Below are positions 57,025 to 64,000 of a stretch of DNA of 64,000 nucleotides, piece after piece (the stretch's first letter is position 1; each line of letters opens with the position of its first letter). The notes below the pieces were generated by a model. The model saw only the letters and a list, made by a program, of their open reading frames with translations, searched no databases and was not told the DNA's origin. The DNA is from Ruegeria sp. HKCCD7303 (GTDB lineage: Bacteria; Pseudomonadota; Alphaproteobacteria; Rhodobacterales; Rhodobacteraceae), in NCBI RefSeq assembly GCF_013111185.1, contig NZ_WVRE01000002.1:248001-312000 (forward strand), given 5' to 3'. Both the position numbers and the translations under genes were made by a program.

Positions 57025-57303
57025 CGCCCGAGGTTTAACTCGCAGACAGGCCGCAGGTTGCTCCGAATTGTGGGGCTGGGCTTAGGATGTGTCACCTAAT
57101 ACCCATACCAACACCCCACAACCGTGACGGTATGGAAGTCGCTACTTGATCGCCGCTTTGATAGGCAGTTTGAGTGTGACAGCGTGGATGCAACGGTTCA
57201 GAAATTCTCTTTAAGAATAATGCTGTCCGAGAATTAAAACCACGCAACAGGAAGTGAGGTAACGATGTCAAATTAAACCAGACAAACAGATGGCGAGCCC
57301 TGT

Positions 57304-57963
57304 GTGTGGATTGCGACGACAATGAATCGCAGCGGTGTGATCCAGTCCATCCTTCGCAAGGAGTTTGGGTTAAGCTGGAGGGAAAAGCGCTCGGCGGACC
57401 ATGTTGAATGGTCAAAAAGGATGGTTCAGGAGTCCGCTCTTGGTTGGAAGCGGGGGGATATCCTGACAAAAGAACAGGTTGGCGAGGTTTGGTACTTTAA
57501 CTCCAAAGCTGAATATTACACCGCACCGTTCATTAGTGGCGGTGGCTATCCCTTGGTGTCTGAATTCACAAAGGCGGTATTGGAGCAGTTTGATCTGGGC
57601 AATACTGTTTTTCACCCATTGAAGCTGATGGATTCGACCGAGTCCCATCTGACCACATCCGAGCCATATTATTTTCTGAACGTGGGCAACAAACGCTCCA
57701 TGGGCAACTACGATGCTCTAGGGCCAGAAGGTGATATTCGTTCGCCTCTCGATAACATCGGAAACGGAATCCGGTATCTGCCCAGAAGCAGTCGCGAATC
57801 TGAACTCGTCGTTGTGCCGGAGGCAATGGATGGTCCTGATATTTGGGTTGATCCGCTGGTACCCAAGCTCTTGTTTTTGTCTGACCATCTCGTTGCCGGT
57901 TTGAAAGCTGCGGGCGTCGACAAGGGCTGGGGTCTTGTTCGCTGCCGTGTCGGCACGCTCTGA
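57304..57963 (+). CDS. Imm11 (DUF1629)-type immunity protein, possibly 5'-damaged
   Basis: 219 aa from the GTG at 57304. The body matches the Imm11/DUF1629 pattern: GGGYPLVSEFTKAVLEQFDLGNTVFHPLKL (in pieces), YYFLNVGN, and a late PDIWVDPLVPKLLFLSDHLVAGLKAAGV. In polymorphic toxin systems this family protects against nuclease toxins. A better start, the ATG at 57265 with GGAAGTGAGG before it, is in the same frame, but its fourth codon is TAA (57274). So either a downstream start is used, or the gene is broken at the start. Confidence 0.65.
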   Translation: MWIATTMNRSGVIQSILRKEFGLSWREKRSADHVEWSKRMVQESALGWKRGDILTKEQVGEVWYFNSKAEYYTAPFISGGGYPLVSEFTKAVLEQFDLGNTVFHPLKLMDSTESHLTTSEPYYFLNVGNKRSMGNYDALGPEGDIRSPLDNIGNGIRYLPRSSRESELVVVPEAMDGPDIWVDPLVPKLLFLSDHLVAGLKAAGVDKGWGLVRCRVGTL

Positions 57964-58062
57964 TATCTGACTTAATTCTCTAGAATATTTGAACCAGAAA
58001 GCATTTATCCATGGGTGAATACACTTTTAATGTCCATCATATTATTCCCCGCAAAGTGTTTA

Positions 58063-58913
58063 GGTCGTGTTGACAAAAGGGATTCACATCGGGCTTTGGG
58101 CATGATTCAAGCTAACATCTGCGATGGAGACCAGCTTGGCACGAGATTTGATCTCGGACGAGGAGTGGGCGTTCTTTGAACAGTTCATTCTTTCCGTTCG
58201 CGCCCCGAATGGGCGAAAACCTACCAACCACCGCCTTGTTCTTGACGGCGTTTTCTGGATAGCACGTACCGGCGCGCCGTGGCGGGACCTTCCTGAAGAG
58301 TTCGGGAAATGGTCGAGTGTCTATCAACAGTTCCGGCGTTGGACACTTGCCGGCCTCTGGGAACAGATCCTGGAGGCGCTGATCGAGAGCAGGATCGTTC
58401 CAGATGCCCTACAAATGGTCGACAGTACCGTGGTTCGCGCCCATCATCAGGCAGCGGGCGCTAAAGGGGGACTCCGCGACAGGGTTTTGGTCGCTCAAAG
58501 GGTGGCTTTACGACCAAGATCCATCTCCGGGTGAATGCGGCCGGTCTGCCGATGAGAACTGACATCACACCTGGCCAGACGTCCGATTATCTTGGCTTCG
58601 ATCTCATCATGGACGACAATCTGCCGGAACCTTTAGTACTGCTGGCGGACAAGGGGTACGATGCCGACAGCACTCGCGACCAAATGCGCAGCCGATATAT
58701 CCAACCTGTGATCCCAATGCGGAAGTCGCGAAAGAAGCGCGTCGGTGTTGATCGCCCACTGTATCGACTACGGAACCTGGTTGAGAGATGCTTCAACAAG
58801 CTGAAGAATGCCCGCCGTGTCGCGACACGTTACGACAAAACTGCTGAAAGCTTCCTCGGCTTCGTCGATATCACGTCAATCCGCATATGGCTCCGCCATT
58901 TGTCAACATGACC
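58063..58913 (+). mobile_element. IS5-family insertion sequence, 851 bp
   Basis: The terminal repeats GGTCGTGTTGACAAA and TTTGTCAACATGACC match except for one base. TA dinucleotides flank both ends (58061-58062 and 58914-58915), a 2-bp target duplication. It carries a two-frame transposase joined by a -1 shift. It has inserted inside the small nuclease-like frame and is oriented with its transposase on the plus strand. Confidence 0.85.
58124..58911 (+). CDS. IS5-family transposase made by -1 frameshift
   Basis: Upstream frame 58124-58534 (METSLARDLISDEEWAFFEQ...) begins the DDE transposase, with the first catalytic Asp in MVDSTVVRAHH. The second frame ends at 58911 and holds LLADKGYDAD (second Asp) and NLVERCFNKLK (Glu). 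The frames join at AAAGGGGG (58463-58470), where a -1 slip gives the canonical GTPRQGFGRSKGGFTTKIH. The fusion is about 262 aa, as expected for the IS427 group. The element is likely intact, since the two frames are the normal state. Confidence 0.85.
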
Positions 58914-59262
58914 TAGTCACGGTCGCTTCCAGATTGGGAAGCGGCAGCGCATGTTTGGGCAAAAGCCCACGGGTTGAATCGAAGAATCCAGTGGTATTCA
59001 AGATTACAAAGCTCAGCTCGTGGATCTGCGTTCTCGCCGATGCGTGGCGAAACCCCAAAACCATAGGGCGGCTATCAAAGAGTGGCTGGAGAGAAATGAC
59101 ATTCCGGCACTGGAAAAACGGCCAGGGTGGTTTGAGGTGGATTCGATAAAAACTACTGAGTTCGTTGGGTAGTACATTATATATGTGGCTGCTTCATTTT
59201 GAGCCGCATATCGTACCCCGCCGGTGTATTATTTATATAAAACAATAACATAGCGGTGATCT

Positions 59263-59339
59263 TGGTAGGCCCGGCAGGACTTGAACCCGCAACCAAAGCG
59301 TTATGAGCGCTCTGCTCTAACCAATTGAGCTACAGGCCC
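59263..59339 (-). tRNA. tRNA with CAT anticodon (Met elongator or Ile2)
   Basis: 77 bases with encoded CCA; acceptor GGGCCTG, D arm GCTCAATTGGTTAGAGC, loop CTCATAA, T arm GGGTTCAAGTCC. The variable loop and TTGGTTGC resemble the lysidine-modified Ile2 tRNA at least as much as the elongator Met tRNA, so the amino acid is left open. The first pair (G1-T72) is a wobble, unlike the C1-A72 of initiator tRNAs. A TTGACG lies upstream on the minus strand. It borders the accessory patch at its 3' end. Confidence 0.85.
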
Positions 59340-59446
59340 GCCACGGCGTCTTGCCTATCACGGTGAACGCCCGCGTCAAGCCTGACCGTTGCAACATGAT
59401 GCACAATCGACTAACCCGCCCGCAAAGCATTCATGAGGGACCGACC

Positions 59447-60493
59447 ATGACAGCGGGTAAGAACGGAATCACCTATGCCGATGCAGGCGTGGATATTGAC
59501 GCGGGCAATGCTCTGGTCGATCGGATCAAGCCCGCCGCCAAACGGACCAACCGCCCCGGCGTGATGAGCGGGCTGGGTGGCTTTGGCGCATTGTTCGATC
59601 TGAAAGCAGCGGGGTATCAGGATCCCATTCTGGTTGGGGCAACCGATGGCGTGGGCACCAAGCTGCGGATTGCAATTGATACTGGCGTTGTGGATGGGGT
59701 TGGCATTGATTTGGTGGCCATGTGCGTCAACGACCTGATCTGTCAGGGGGCCGAACCGCTGTTCTTCCTGGACTATTTCGCCACCGGAAAGCTGGATACC
59801 GACACGGCAGCGCGGATCATCGAAGGCATTGCCGAGGGTTGCGCGCAATCCGGCTGTGCGTTGATCGGGGGCGAGACGGCTGAGATGCCGGGCATGTATC
59901 CCGATGGTGACTTTGATCTGGCCGGGTTCTCGGTTGGTGCGATGGAACGTGGTGCGGATTTGCCCGCTGGTGTTCAGTCGGGTGATGTGCTGCTGGGCCT
60001 GGCCTCGAACGGGGTGCATTCCAACGGTTATTCGCTGGTGCGTAAACTGGTTGAGCTGTCTGGGCTGGGCTGGGACGCGCCGTCGCCCTTCAGCGCTGGC
60101 ACCTTGGGTGAGGCTTTGCTCACGCCCACACGCCTCTATGTCAAACCGGCGTTGGCTGCTGTCCGCGCCGGTGGTGTTCACGCGCTGGCGCACATTACAG
60201 GCGGTGGTCTGACCGAAAACCTGCCGCGTGTGTTGCCCGAGGGGTTGGGGGCCGAGATCGATCTGGACAGCTGGCAATTGCCGCCCGTCTTCAGCTGGAT
60301 GGCGGAAACTGGCGGTATTGTCGAAGCCGAAATGCTCAAGACCTTCAATTGCGGTGTTGGCCTGATTGTCGTGTGCGAAGCAGACAAAGCGGATGAGCTG
60401 TCGATCTTGCTAAAAGACGCCGGTGAGACCGTTGCACGGATCGGCACCGTGACTGAGACGCCCGGCGTTGCCTATTCGGGCAAACTGCTGTGA
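59447..60493 (+). CDS. purM: Phosphoribosylformylglycinamidine cyclo-ligase
   Basis: 348 aa from the ATG at 59447 with GAGGGA before it; an in-frame frame from 59351 overlaps the tRNA promoter and is rejected. PurM/AIR synthase marks: [55 protein letters not shown] and [12 protein letters not shown]. Makes aminoimidazole ribonucleotide in purine synthesis. It overlaps purN by four bases. Confidence 0.95.
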   Translation: MTAGKNGITYADAGVDIDAGNALVDRIKPAAKRTNRPGVMSGLGGFGALFDLKAAGYQDPILVGATDGVGTKLRIAIDTGVVDGVGIDLVAMCVNDLICQGAEPLFFLDYFATGKLDTDTAARIIEGIAEGCAQSGCALIGGETAEMPGMYPDGDFDLAGFSVGAMERGADLPAGVQSGDVLLGLASNGVHSNGYSLVRKLVELSGLGWDAPSPFSAGTLGEALLTPTRLYVKPALAAVRAGGVHALAHITGGGLTENLPRVLPEGLGAEIDLDSWQLPPVFSWMAETGGIVEAEMLKTFNCGVGLIVVCEADKADELSILLKDAGETVARIGTVTETPGVAYSGKLL

Positions 60494-61086
60494 GCCACAA
60501 GCGCGTCGCGATCCTGATTTCCGGGGGCGGGTCGAACATGGTGTCGCTGGTCGATAGCATGATCGGTGACCATCCGGCGCGGCCTTGTTTGGTGCTGTCT
60601 AATGATGCGCAGGCGGGCGGGCTGAAAAAAGCTGCAGACCGTGGCATTCCGACCGCAGTGGTCGATCACCGCCCGTTCAAAGGGGACCGCGCCGCGTTTG
60701 AGGCCGAGCTTTTGAAGCCCTTGCAAGAGGCACAGCCGGACATTGTGTGTCTGGCGGGTTTCATGCGCGTGCTGACGGGGGATTTTGTGTCCAGGTTTCA
60801 GGGGCGGATGCTGAACATCCACCCTTCTTTGTTGCCGAAGTACAAAGGCTTACATACGCACGCTCGTGCAATTGAGGCCGGGGACGCCGAGCATGGTTGC
60901 TCGGTTCATGAAGTCACCGCAGCGCTGGATGATGGCCCGATTTTAGGCCAGGCTCGTGTGCCTGTTGAGCAGGGTGACACGCCGGATACGCTGGCTGCGC
61001 GAGTCCTGGTTCAGGAGCATGTGCTCTACCCCGAAGTGTTGCGCCGTTACGCAGAAGGCAACAGGTCGCCCGTCCTGTTGCCCTGA
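60490..61086 (+). CDS. purN: Phosphoribosylglycinamide formyltransferase
   Basis: 198 aa from a GTG at 60490, overlapping the purM stop (GTGA). The fold start [18 protein letters not shown] is followed by LAGFMRVL, the catalytic Asn/His block [14 protein letters not shown] (near residue 105) and [13 protein letters not shown] with the catalytic Asp. Transfers a formyl group from formyltetrahydrofolate to glycinamide ribonucleotide. The purM-purN overlap is the usual arrangement. Confidence 0.95.
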   Translation: MSHKRVAILISGGGSNMVSLVDSMIGDHPARPCLVLSNDAQAGGLKKAADRGIPTAVVDHRPFKGDRAAFEAELLKPLQEAQPDIVCLAGFMRVLTGDFVSRFQGRMLNIHPSLLPKYKGLHTHARAIEAGDAEHGCSVHEVTAALDDGPILGQARVPVEQGDTPDTLAARVLVQEHVLYPEVLRRYAEGNRSPVLLP

Positions 61087-61200
61087 ACCCGCTCTGGGTG
61101 ATTTACACCCGCCCGATATTCGGCCTATGGTCGTCGGTAACGCTCGGGACGAAGAAAATAACGGGCAGTCACAAAACCAAGAGCGATACTAGTACGGCGC

Positions 61201-62358
61201 ATGAAAACCCTGACGACGACGCAAGAGCTGGCCGACTTCTGTAAGGCCGCCGCAAGCTATCCTTATATCACTGTCGACACTGAATTCCTGCGCGAGCGGA
61301 CGTATTATTCCAAACTCTGCCTCGTGCAATTGGCGGTCCCTTCCGAAGACGAAGATAGCGCGGTTCTGGTGGATCCCTTGGCTGATGAGCTATCGCTGGA
61401 ACCGCTGTACAAGCTGTTCCGCAACGAAGATGTCGTCAAGGTTTTCCACGCCGCTCGACAGGATCTTGAGATTTTCTGGGTTGAGGCAGGTGTGTTCCCC
61501 AATCCTTTGTTCGACACACAAGTCGCAGCGATGGTTTGCGGCTTTGGTGAACAAGTCGGGTATGAGACATTGGTGCGCAAAATCTGCAAACAGGGCGTCG
61601 ACAAGACCTCTCGGTTTACGGACTGGTCTAGGCGTCCGCTGACAGACGCGCAGAAATCTTATGCGTTGGCTGATGTCACCCATCTTCGCAAGATTTATGA
61701 ACACCTGGCGGCTGAACTTGAAAAGACAAAGCGCAGCCATTGGGTAGGGGAAGAACTGCGGACGTTGACGCAACCCACCACCTATGACATCCGCCCGGAA
61801 GAGGCTTGGAAACGGGTAAAGACGCGGACAAACTCGGCCAAGTTCCTGGCCGTGGTGCGGGAATTGGCCCAGTTCCGCGAAGCTTATGCGCAGGAAAACA
61901 ACGTTCCTCGGAATCGGGTTTTCAAGGATGATGCACTGATCGAATTGGCGTCAACCAAACCCAAAACGCCCTCGGATCTGGGCGGATCGCGGCTGTTGCT
62001 GCGCGAGGCAAGAAAGGGCGCGATTGCCGAAGGTATTTTGGCGGCTGTAAAACGCGGGGTGAATTGCCCGGCGGATAAGCTGCCAAAGGTCGATACGTCG
62101 CGCGATAAGCTGAAGGTCAACCCGGCATTGGCCGACTTGCTGCGGGTTCTTCTGAAATCCAAGACAGAGAGCTCCGGCGTAGCCGCTAAACTGATCGCCA
62201 CCAGCTCTGAACTGGATCAGATCGCCGCTGGCGAGCGCGACTTGCCCGCGATGTCTGGCTGGCGGTTCGAAGTATTCGGCGAAGACGCGCTGAAGCTATG
62301 CGAAGGCAAGATCGCTTTGGCTGCTAAAGGGCAGGCGGTCAAGGTTGTGTCGCTTTAG
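61201..62358 (+). CDS. rnd: Ribonuclease D
   Basis: 385 aa. DEDD exonuclease: Exo I VDTEFLRERTYYSKLCLVQ with D and E, Exo II KVFHAARQDLEI, Exo III SYALADVTHL with Tyr and Asp. The C-terminal half holds HRDC-like helices (ELAQFREAYAQENNVPRNRVFKDD). Trims the 3' ends of tRNAs and other small RNAs. Single gene 114 bases after purN. Confidence 0.94.
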   Translation: MKTLTTTQELADFCKAAASYPYITVDTEFLRERTYYSKLCLVQLAVPSEDEDSAVLVDPLADELSLEPLYKLFRNEDVVKVFHAARQDLEIFWVEAGVFPNPLFDTQVAAMVCGFGEQVGYETLVRKICKQGVDKTSRFTDWSRRPLTDAQKSYALADVTHLRKIYEHLAAELEKTKRSHWVGEELRTLTQPTTYDIRPEEAWKRVKTRTNSAKFLAVVRELAQFREAYAQENNVPRNRVFKDDALIELASTKPKTPSDLGGSRLLLREARKGAIAEGILAAVKRGVNCPADKLPKVDTSRDKLKVNPALADLLRVLLKSKTESSGVAAKLIATSSELDQIAAGERDLPAMSGWRFEVFGEDALKLCEGKIALAAKGQAVKVVSL

Positions 62359-62364
62359 AAGGTT

Positions 62365-62895
62365 TTAGCGCCGTCGCGACTCTAACGCGTTCTGCTGTCC
62401 AACCACACGCACCAGTCGAATGCCTTCAAGATCCTGACGACTGACATTCACAGCGTCCGACACCATGCGGGTACGTTCGGATCCTTGAGGTGTTTGCGCG
62501 CTGGGATAGTTCACGAGGAACTCAAATTCCATTGTGCCGTTTTTCTCGTTCTCTTCCGAGTTCACACGAACCAGGCGGGCATTGTATGCGCCCTGACGGA
62601 CAGCCGTTCCCGACGCATAAATGATGGCACCGGTTGGGGTGGGATCGATGCGCAGCTCGTCAATCTGACCGATTGGAATGCTGGTGTCCGCGATATTCGG
62701 GCGCGAAAACAGGCCCGTGCCTTGTCTTTGCTGAGGAACCAAAGCGTCAGCTGCGTTAGGGTCCGGCGGCGTTTCAGCTTCTACCGATCTGCTTGAGCCA
62801 AACCAATTCGACGGGTTCACCCGAGAATCACGCCAGCCGCTGCATGCAGTCAAGGTCAGCGTGGCGATGATAAGAACGGACAGAGATTTTTGCAT
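62365..62895 (-). CDS. Small lipoprotein, conserved in Rhodobacterales
   Basis: 176 aa from the ATG at 62895; an ATG six codons earlier is less convincing. A signal and LTAC lipobox (residues 15-18) predict a lipid-anchored protein. The mature part has a Pro/Gln-rich linker then a beta-like domain (LRIDPTPTGAIIYASGTAV, MEFEFLVNYP). I do not recognise a function. It is convergent with rnd, with a six-base gap. Confidence 0.72.
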   Translation of the reverse strand: MQKSLSVLIIATLTLTACSGWRDSRVNPSNWFGSSRSVEAETPPDPNAADALVPQQRQGTGLFSRPNIADTSIPIGQIDELRIDPTPTGAIIYASGTAVRQGAYNARLVRVNSEENEKNGTMEFEFLVNYPSAQTPQGSERTRMVSDAVNVSRQDLEGIRLVRVVGQQNALESRRR

Positions 62896-63034
62896 GGACC
62901 CACAGCTTTTCACACGAATACAGGCAATGGGTTAGCGCAAATTCCTCGCGTTGAAAAGCCACCGCGGGGCTGGACAGCAGGTGGTCGTCGGCATAGGTCA
63001 CAGTTGGTACCGAAACCAAAAGGATCGCCGCACC

Positions 63035-63445
63035 ATGGCCACGCCCGCCTTTGAAGACATTGTCGAGGATTTCGAGTTTCTGGAGGACTGGGAAGACCGG
63101 TATCGCCATGTCATCGAACAGGGCAAGGCGATGGACCCATTGGATGACGCGTTCAAAGTTCCAGCAACAAAAGTGAACGGGTGTGCCAGCCAAGTCTGGC
63201 TGCATCCGATGATCGAGTCCGGTGTTTTCAAATTCGATGGCGACAGCGACGCGCTGATCGTGCGAGGGCTCATTGCTGTCCTGCGCTCCTTGTATAATGG
63301 TCTGCCCGTAGCCGAAGTGCCCAAGGTTGATGCTGGAGCAGAACTGGCGCGTTTGGGGCTGAATGATCATCTGTCTGCACAACGGTCCAACGGCCTTCGT
63401 GCCATGATCGAACGCATACGGCAGGTGGCCCAGGAAAACGCGTAA
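63035..63445 (+). CDS. sufE: Cysteine desulfuration protein SufE
   Basis: 136 aa from the ATG at 63035 (AAAGGATCG upstream); the longer frame from 62951 is rejected. The sulfur-accepting Cys is C50 in KVNGCASQVWL. SufE takes persulfide from SufS and passes it to the SufBCD scaffold for iron-sulfur cluster building. No suf operon gene lies beside it. Convergent with the DUF1638 gene. Confidence 0.92.
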   Translation: MATPAFEDIVEDFEFLEDWEDRYRHVIEQGKAMDPLDDAFKVPATKVNGCASQVWLHPMIESGVFKFDGDSDALIVRGLIAVLRSLYNGLPVAEVPKVDAGAELARLGLNDHLSAQRSNGLRAMIERIRQVAQENA

Positions 63446-63447
63446 GG

Positions 63448-64000
63448 TCAGGTCGGACGGTTTGCCCAATCTGACAGCGTGGTTTCCAAATCGCCATAGC
63501 CGGTAAAGCGCCGCTCGAACTCCAAACCCATCCTGTCCGCGCATTCTCGCGCACGTTCCGTGAGGTCCGGATCGTCGATCTGCGCTTGATAGATCAGTTT
63601 GGTGTAGTTGCCGAAATACATATCCCGCAGCTCTGGGTGTCGATCCAGACCCAAGGGTTTCCAGACAAAGGCGTCAAATTGCCGGGCCAAAAAGTCGGTC
63701 AGGTAAAAGGCCGTGGTCTCATCCTCGCCGCGCGCCTCAAAGGCTTGGTTGCCTTCGAAGAACGAGTAACAATGCGGGCCCTTGACCATCTCGACCCCCA
63801 GCTTTTCACAGGCTTGTTGAAGCAGGCCGCCGGTCCCGCAATCTGCGTAGACCACATAGATTTTGTCGAATTGGTCCCGGTGCTTGGCCACAGCGTCTTC
63901 CACAGCTTGCGTGATCCGTTCCGGGTGGACATGAAGAATCGCAGGCAGGCATGTCAGCGCCATGTGATCCCAGCCGTTACGCGATTTGATATCCAGAATC
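63448..64000 (-). CDS. DUF1638 protein, 5' end outside window
   Basis: The frame is still open at base 64000, reading ILDIKSRNGWDH before the internal ATG at 63963, as in DUF1638 proteins. The remaining part has YVVYADCGTGGLLQQACEKLG, HCYSFFEGNQAFE and YLTDFLARQFDAFVWKPLGLDRHPEL (in pieces), all typical of the family. DUF1638 proteins are of unknown function; some resemble corrinoid-methyltransferase partners. Confidence 0.85.
   Translation of the reverse strand, partial: ILDIKSRNGWDHMALTCLPAILHVHPERITQAVEDAVAKHRDQFDKIYVVYADCGTGGLLQQACEKLGVEMVKGPHCYSFFEGNQAFEARGEDETTAFYLTDFLARQFDAFVWKPLGLDRHPELRDMYFGNYTKLIYQAQIDDPDLTERARECADRMGLEFERRFTGYGDLETTLSDWANRPT

Larger units (their letters stand above)
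58011..59172 (+). pseudogene. AHH/HH-type nuclease toxin frame split by an IS element
   Basis: Left piece: 17 codons from the ATG at 58011, reading MGEYTFNVHHIIPRKVF; the HHIIP core is that of AHH/HNH-like toxins. The frame is cut by the IS5 element at 58063-58913. Removing it and one TA duplicate restores the frame as SHGRFQIGKRQRMFGQKPTG, then a TGA at 58975, then 64 sense codons including PQNHRAAIKEWLERNDIPALE, ending TAG at 59170-59172. The second His (NHRAA) could be the family's other conserved His. The gene is non-functional as it stands. Confidence 0.6.

Noticed and set aside
58124..58534. Reading the transposase as broken by a frameshift mutation
   Set aside because: The slip site AAAGGGGG with a -1 join gives the canonical family sequence, so two frames are the normal form.
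1..64000. CRISPR array, prophage or plasmid origin
   Set aside because: No regularly spaced repeats, cas genes, phage structural genes, integrase or replication genes were seen in the window.

Overview
The window looks like a chromosome segment from a marine Rhodobacterales (Roseobacter-group) alphaproteobacterium close to Ruegeria and relatives. This is inferred from the ntrB-ntrC-ntrY-ntrX order, an NtrC without the GAFTGA loop, a DmdB-like methylmercaptopropionate-CoA ligase, a VPLPA-type C-terminal sorting tail, a Usg protein and generally GC-rich codon use. Nearly all of it is ordinary housekeeping DNA, with tightly packed genes that often overlap by 1-4 bases. No phage, plasmid or CRISPR locus was seen.

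Layout. 1-5.8 kb: nitrogen two-component genes (partial ntrB, ntrC, ntrY, ntrX). 5.8-13.5 kb: a small regulator, an MFS carrier, a lipoprotein, potassium uptake (trkA, trkH), the RNA chaperone hfq with hflX, and two small enzyme-like proteins. 13.5-22 kb: a penicillin-acylase-family hydrolase, a SYLF protein, hemB, a small membrane protein and mfd, closed by a palindromic intergenic repeat. 22-31 kb: a TPR protein, a Bcr/CflA-type exporter, a DsbA-like protein and CoA ligase pair with a divergent XRE-cupin regulator, and an orphan oligopeptide-binding protein. 30.7-32.8 kb: a predicted small RNA of about 77 nt with its own promoter and terminator, then bdhA (3-hydroxybutyrate dehydrogenase) and a patatin-like lipase, a likely polyhydroxybutyrate-related neighbourhood. 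33-41 kb: DUF502, pseudouridine breakdown (psuG and a PfkB kinase), a HupE/UreJ-like protein, thiE-like, trmJ-like, ctaA and an M32 carboxypeptidase. 41-47 kb: the sorted surface protein, gyrA, usg, a second SYLF protein and an uncharacterised radical SAM protein. 47-51 kb: zwf-pgl-pgi, with a LacI-type operator candidate in front. 51-56.4 kb: the DmdB-like ligase, two identical tRNA-Asn genes around a methyltransferase-like gene, an MBL hydrolase and a sensor kinase.

The one clearly accessory patch is about 56.4-59.26 kb, between the sensor kinase and a CAT-anticodon tRNA. It holds an unknown gene, an Imm11 (DUF1629)-type immunity gene whose best start is followed by an in-frame stop, and a small HH-nuclease (AHH-like) toxin frame. 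The toxin frame is split by an IS5-family element with TA target duplication, and an extra in-frame stop appears once the element is removed. I read it as a decayed polymorphic toxin/immunity cassette. After the tRNA come purM-purN, rnd, a lipoprotein, sufE and a DUF1638 gene cut by the window end.

The items most worth a second look are the small RNA next to bdhA, the IS-split nuclease with its immunity gene, the CceR-like operator before zwf, and the duplicated tRNA-Asn units with their conserved promoter.
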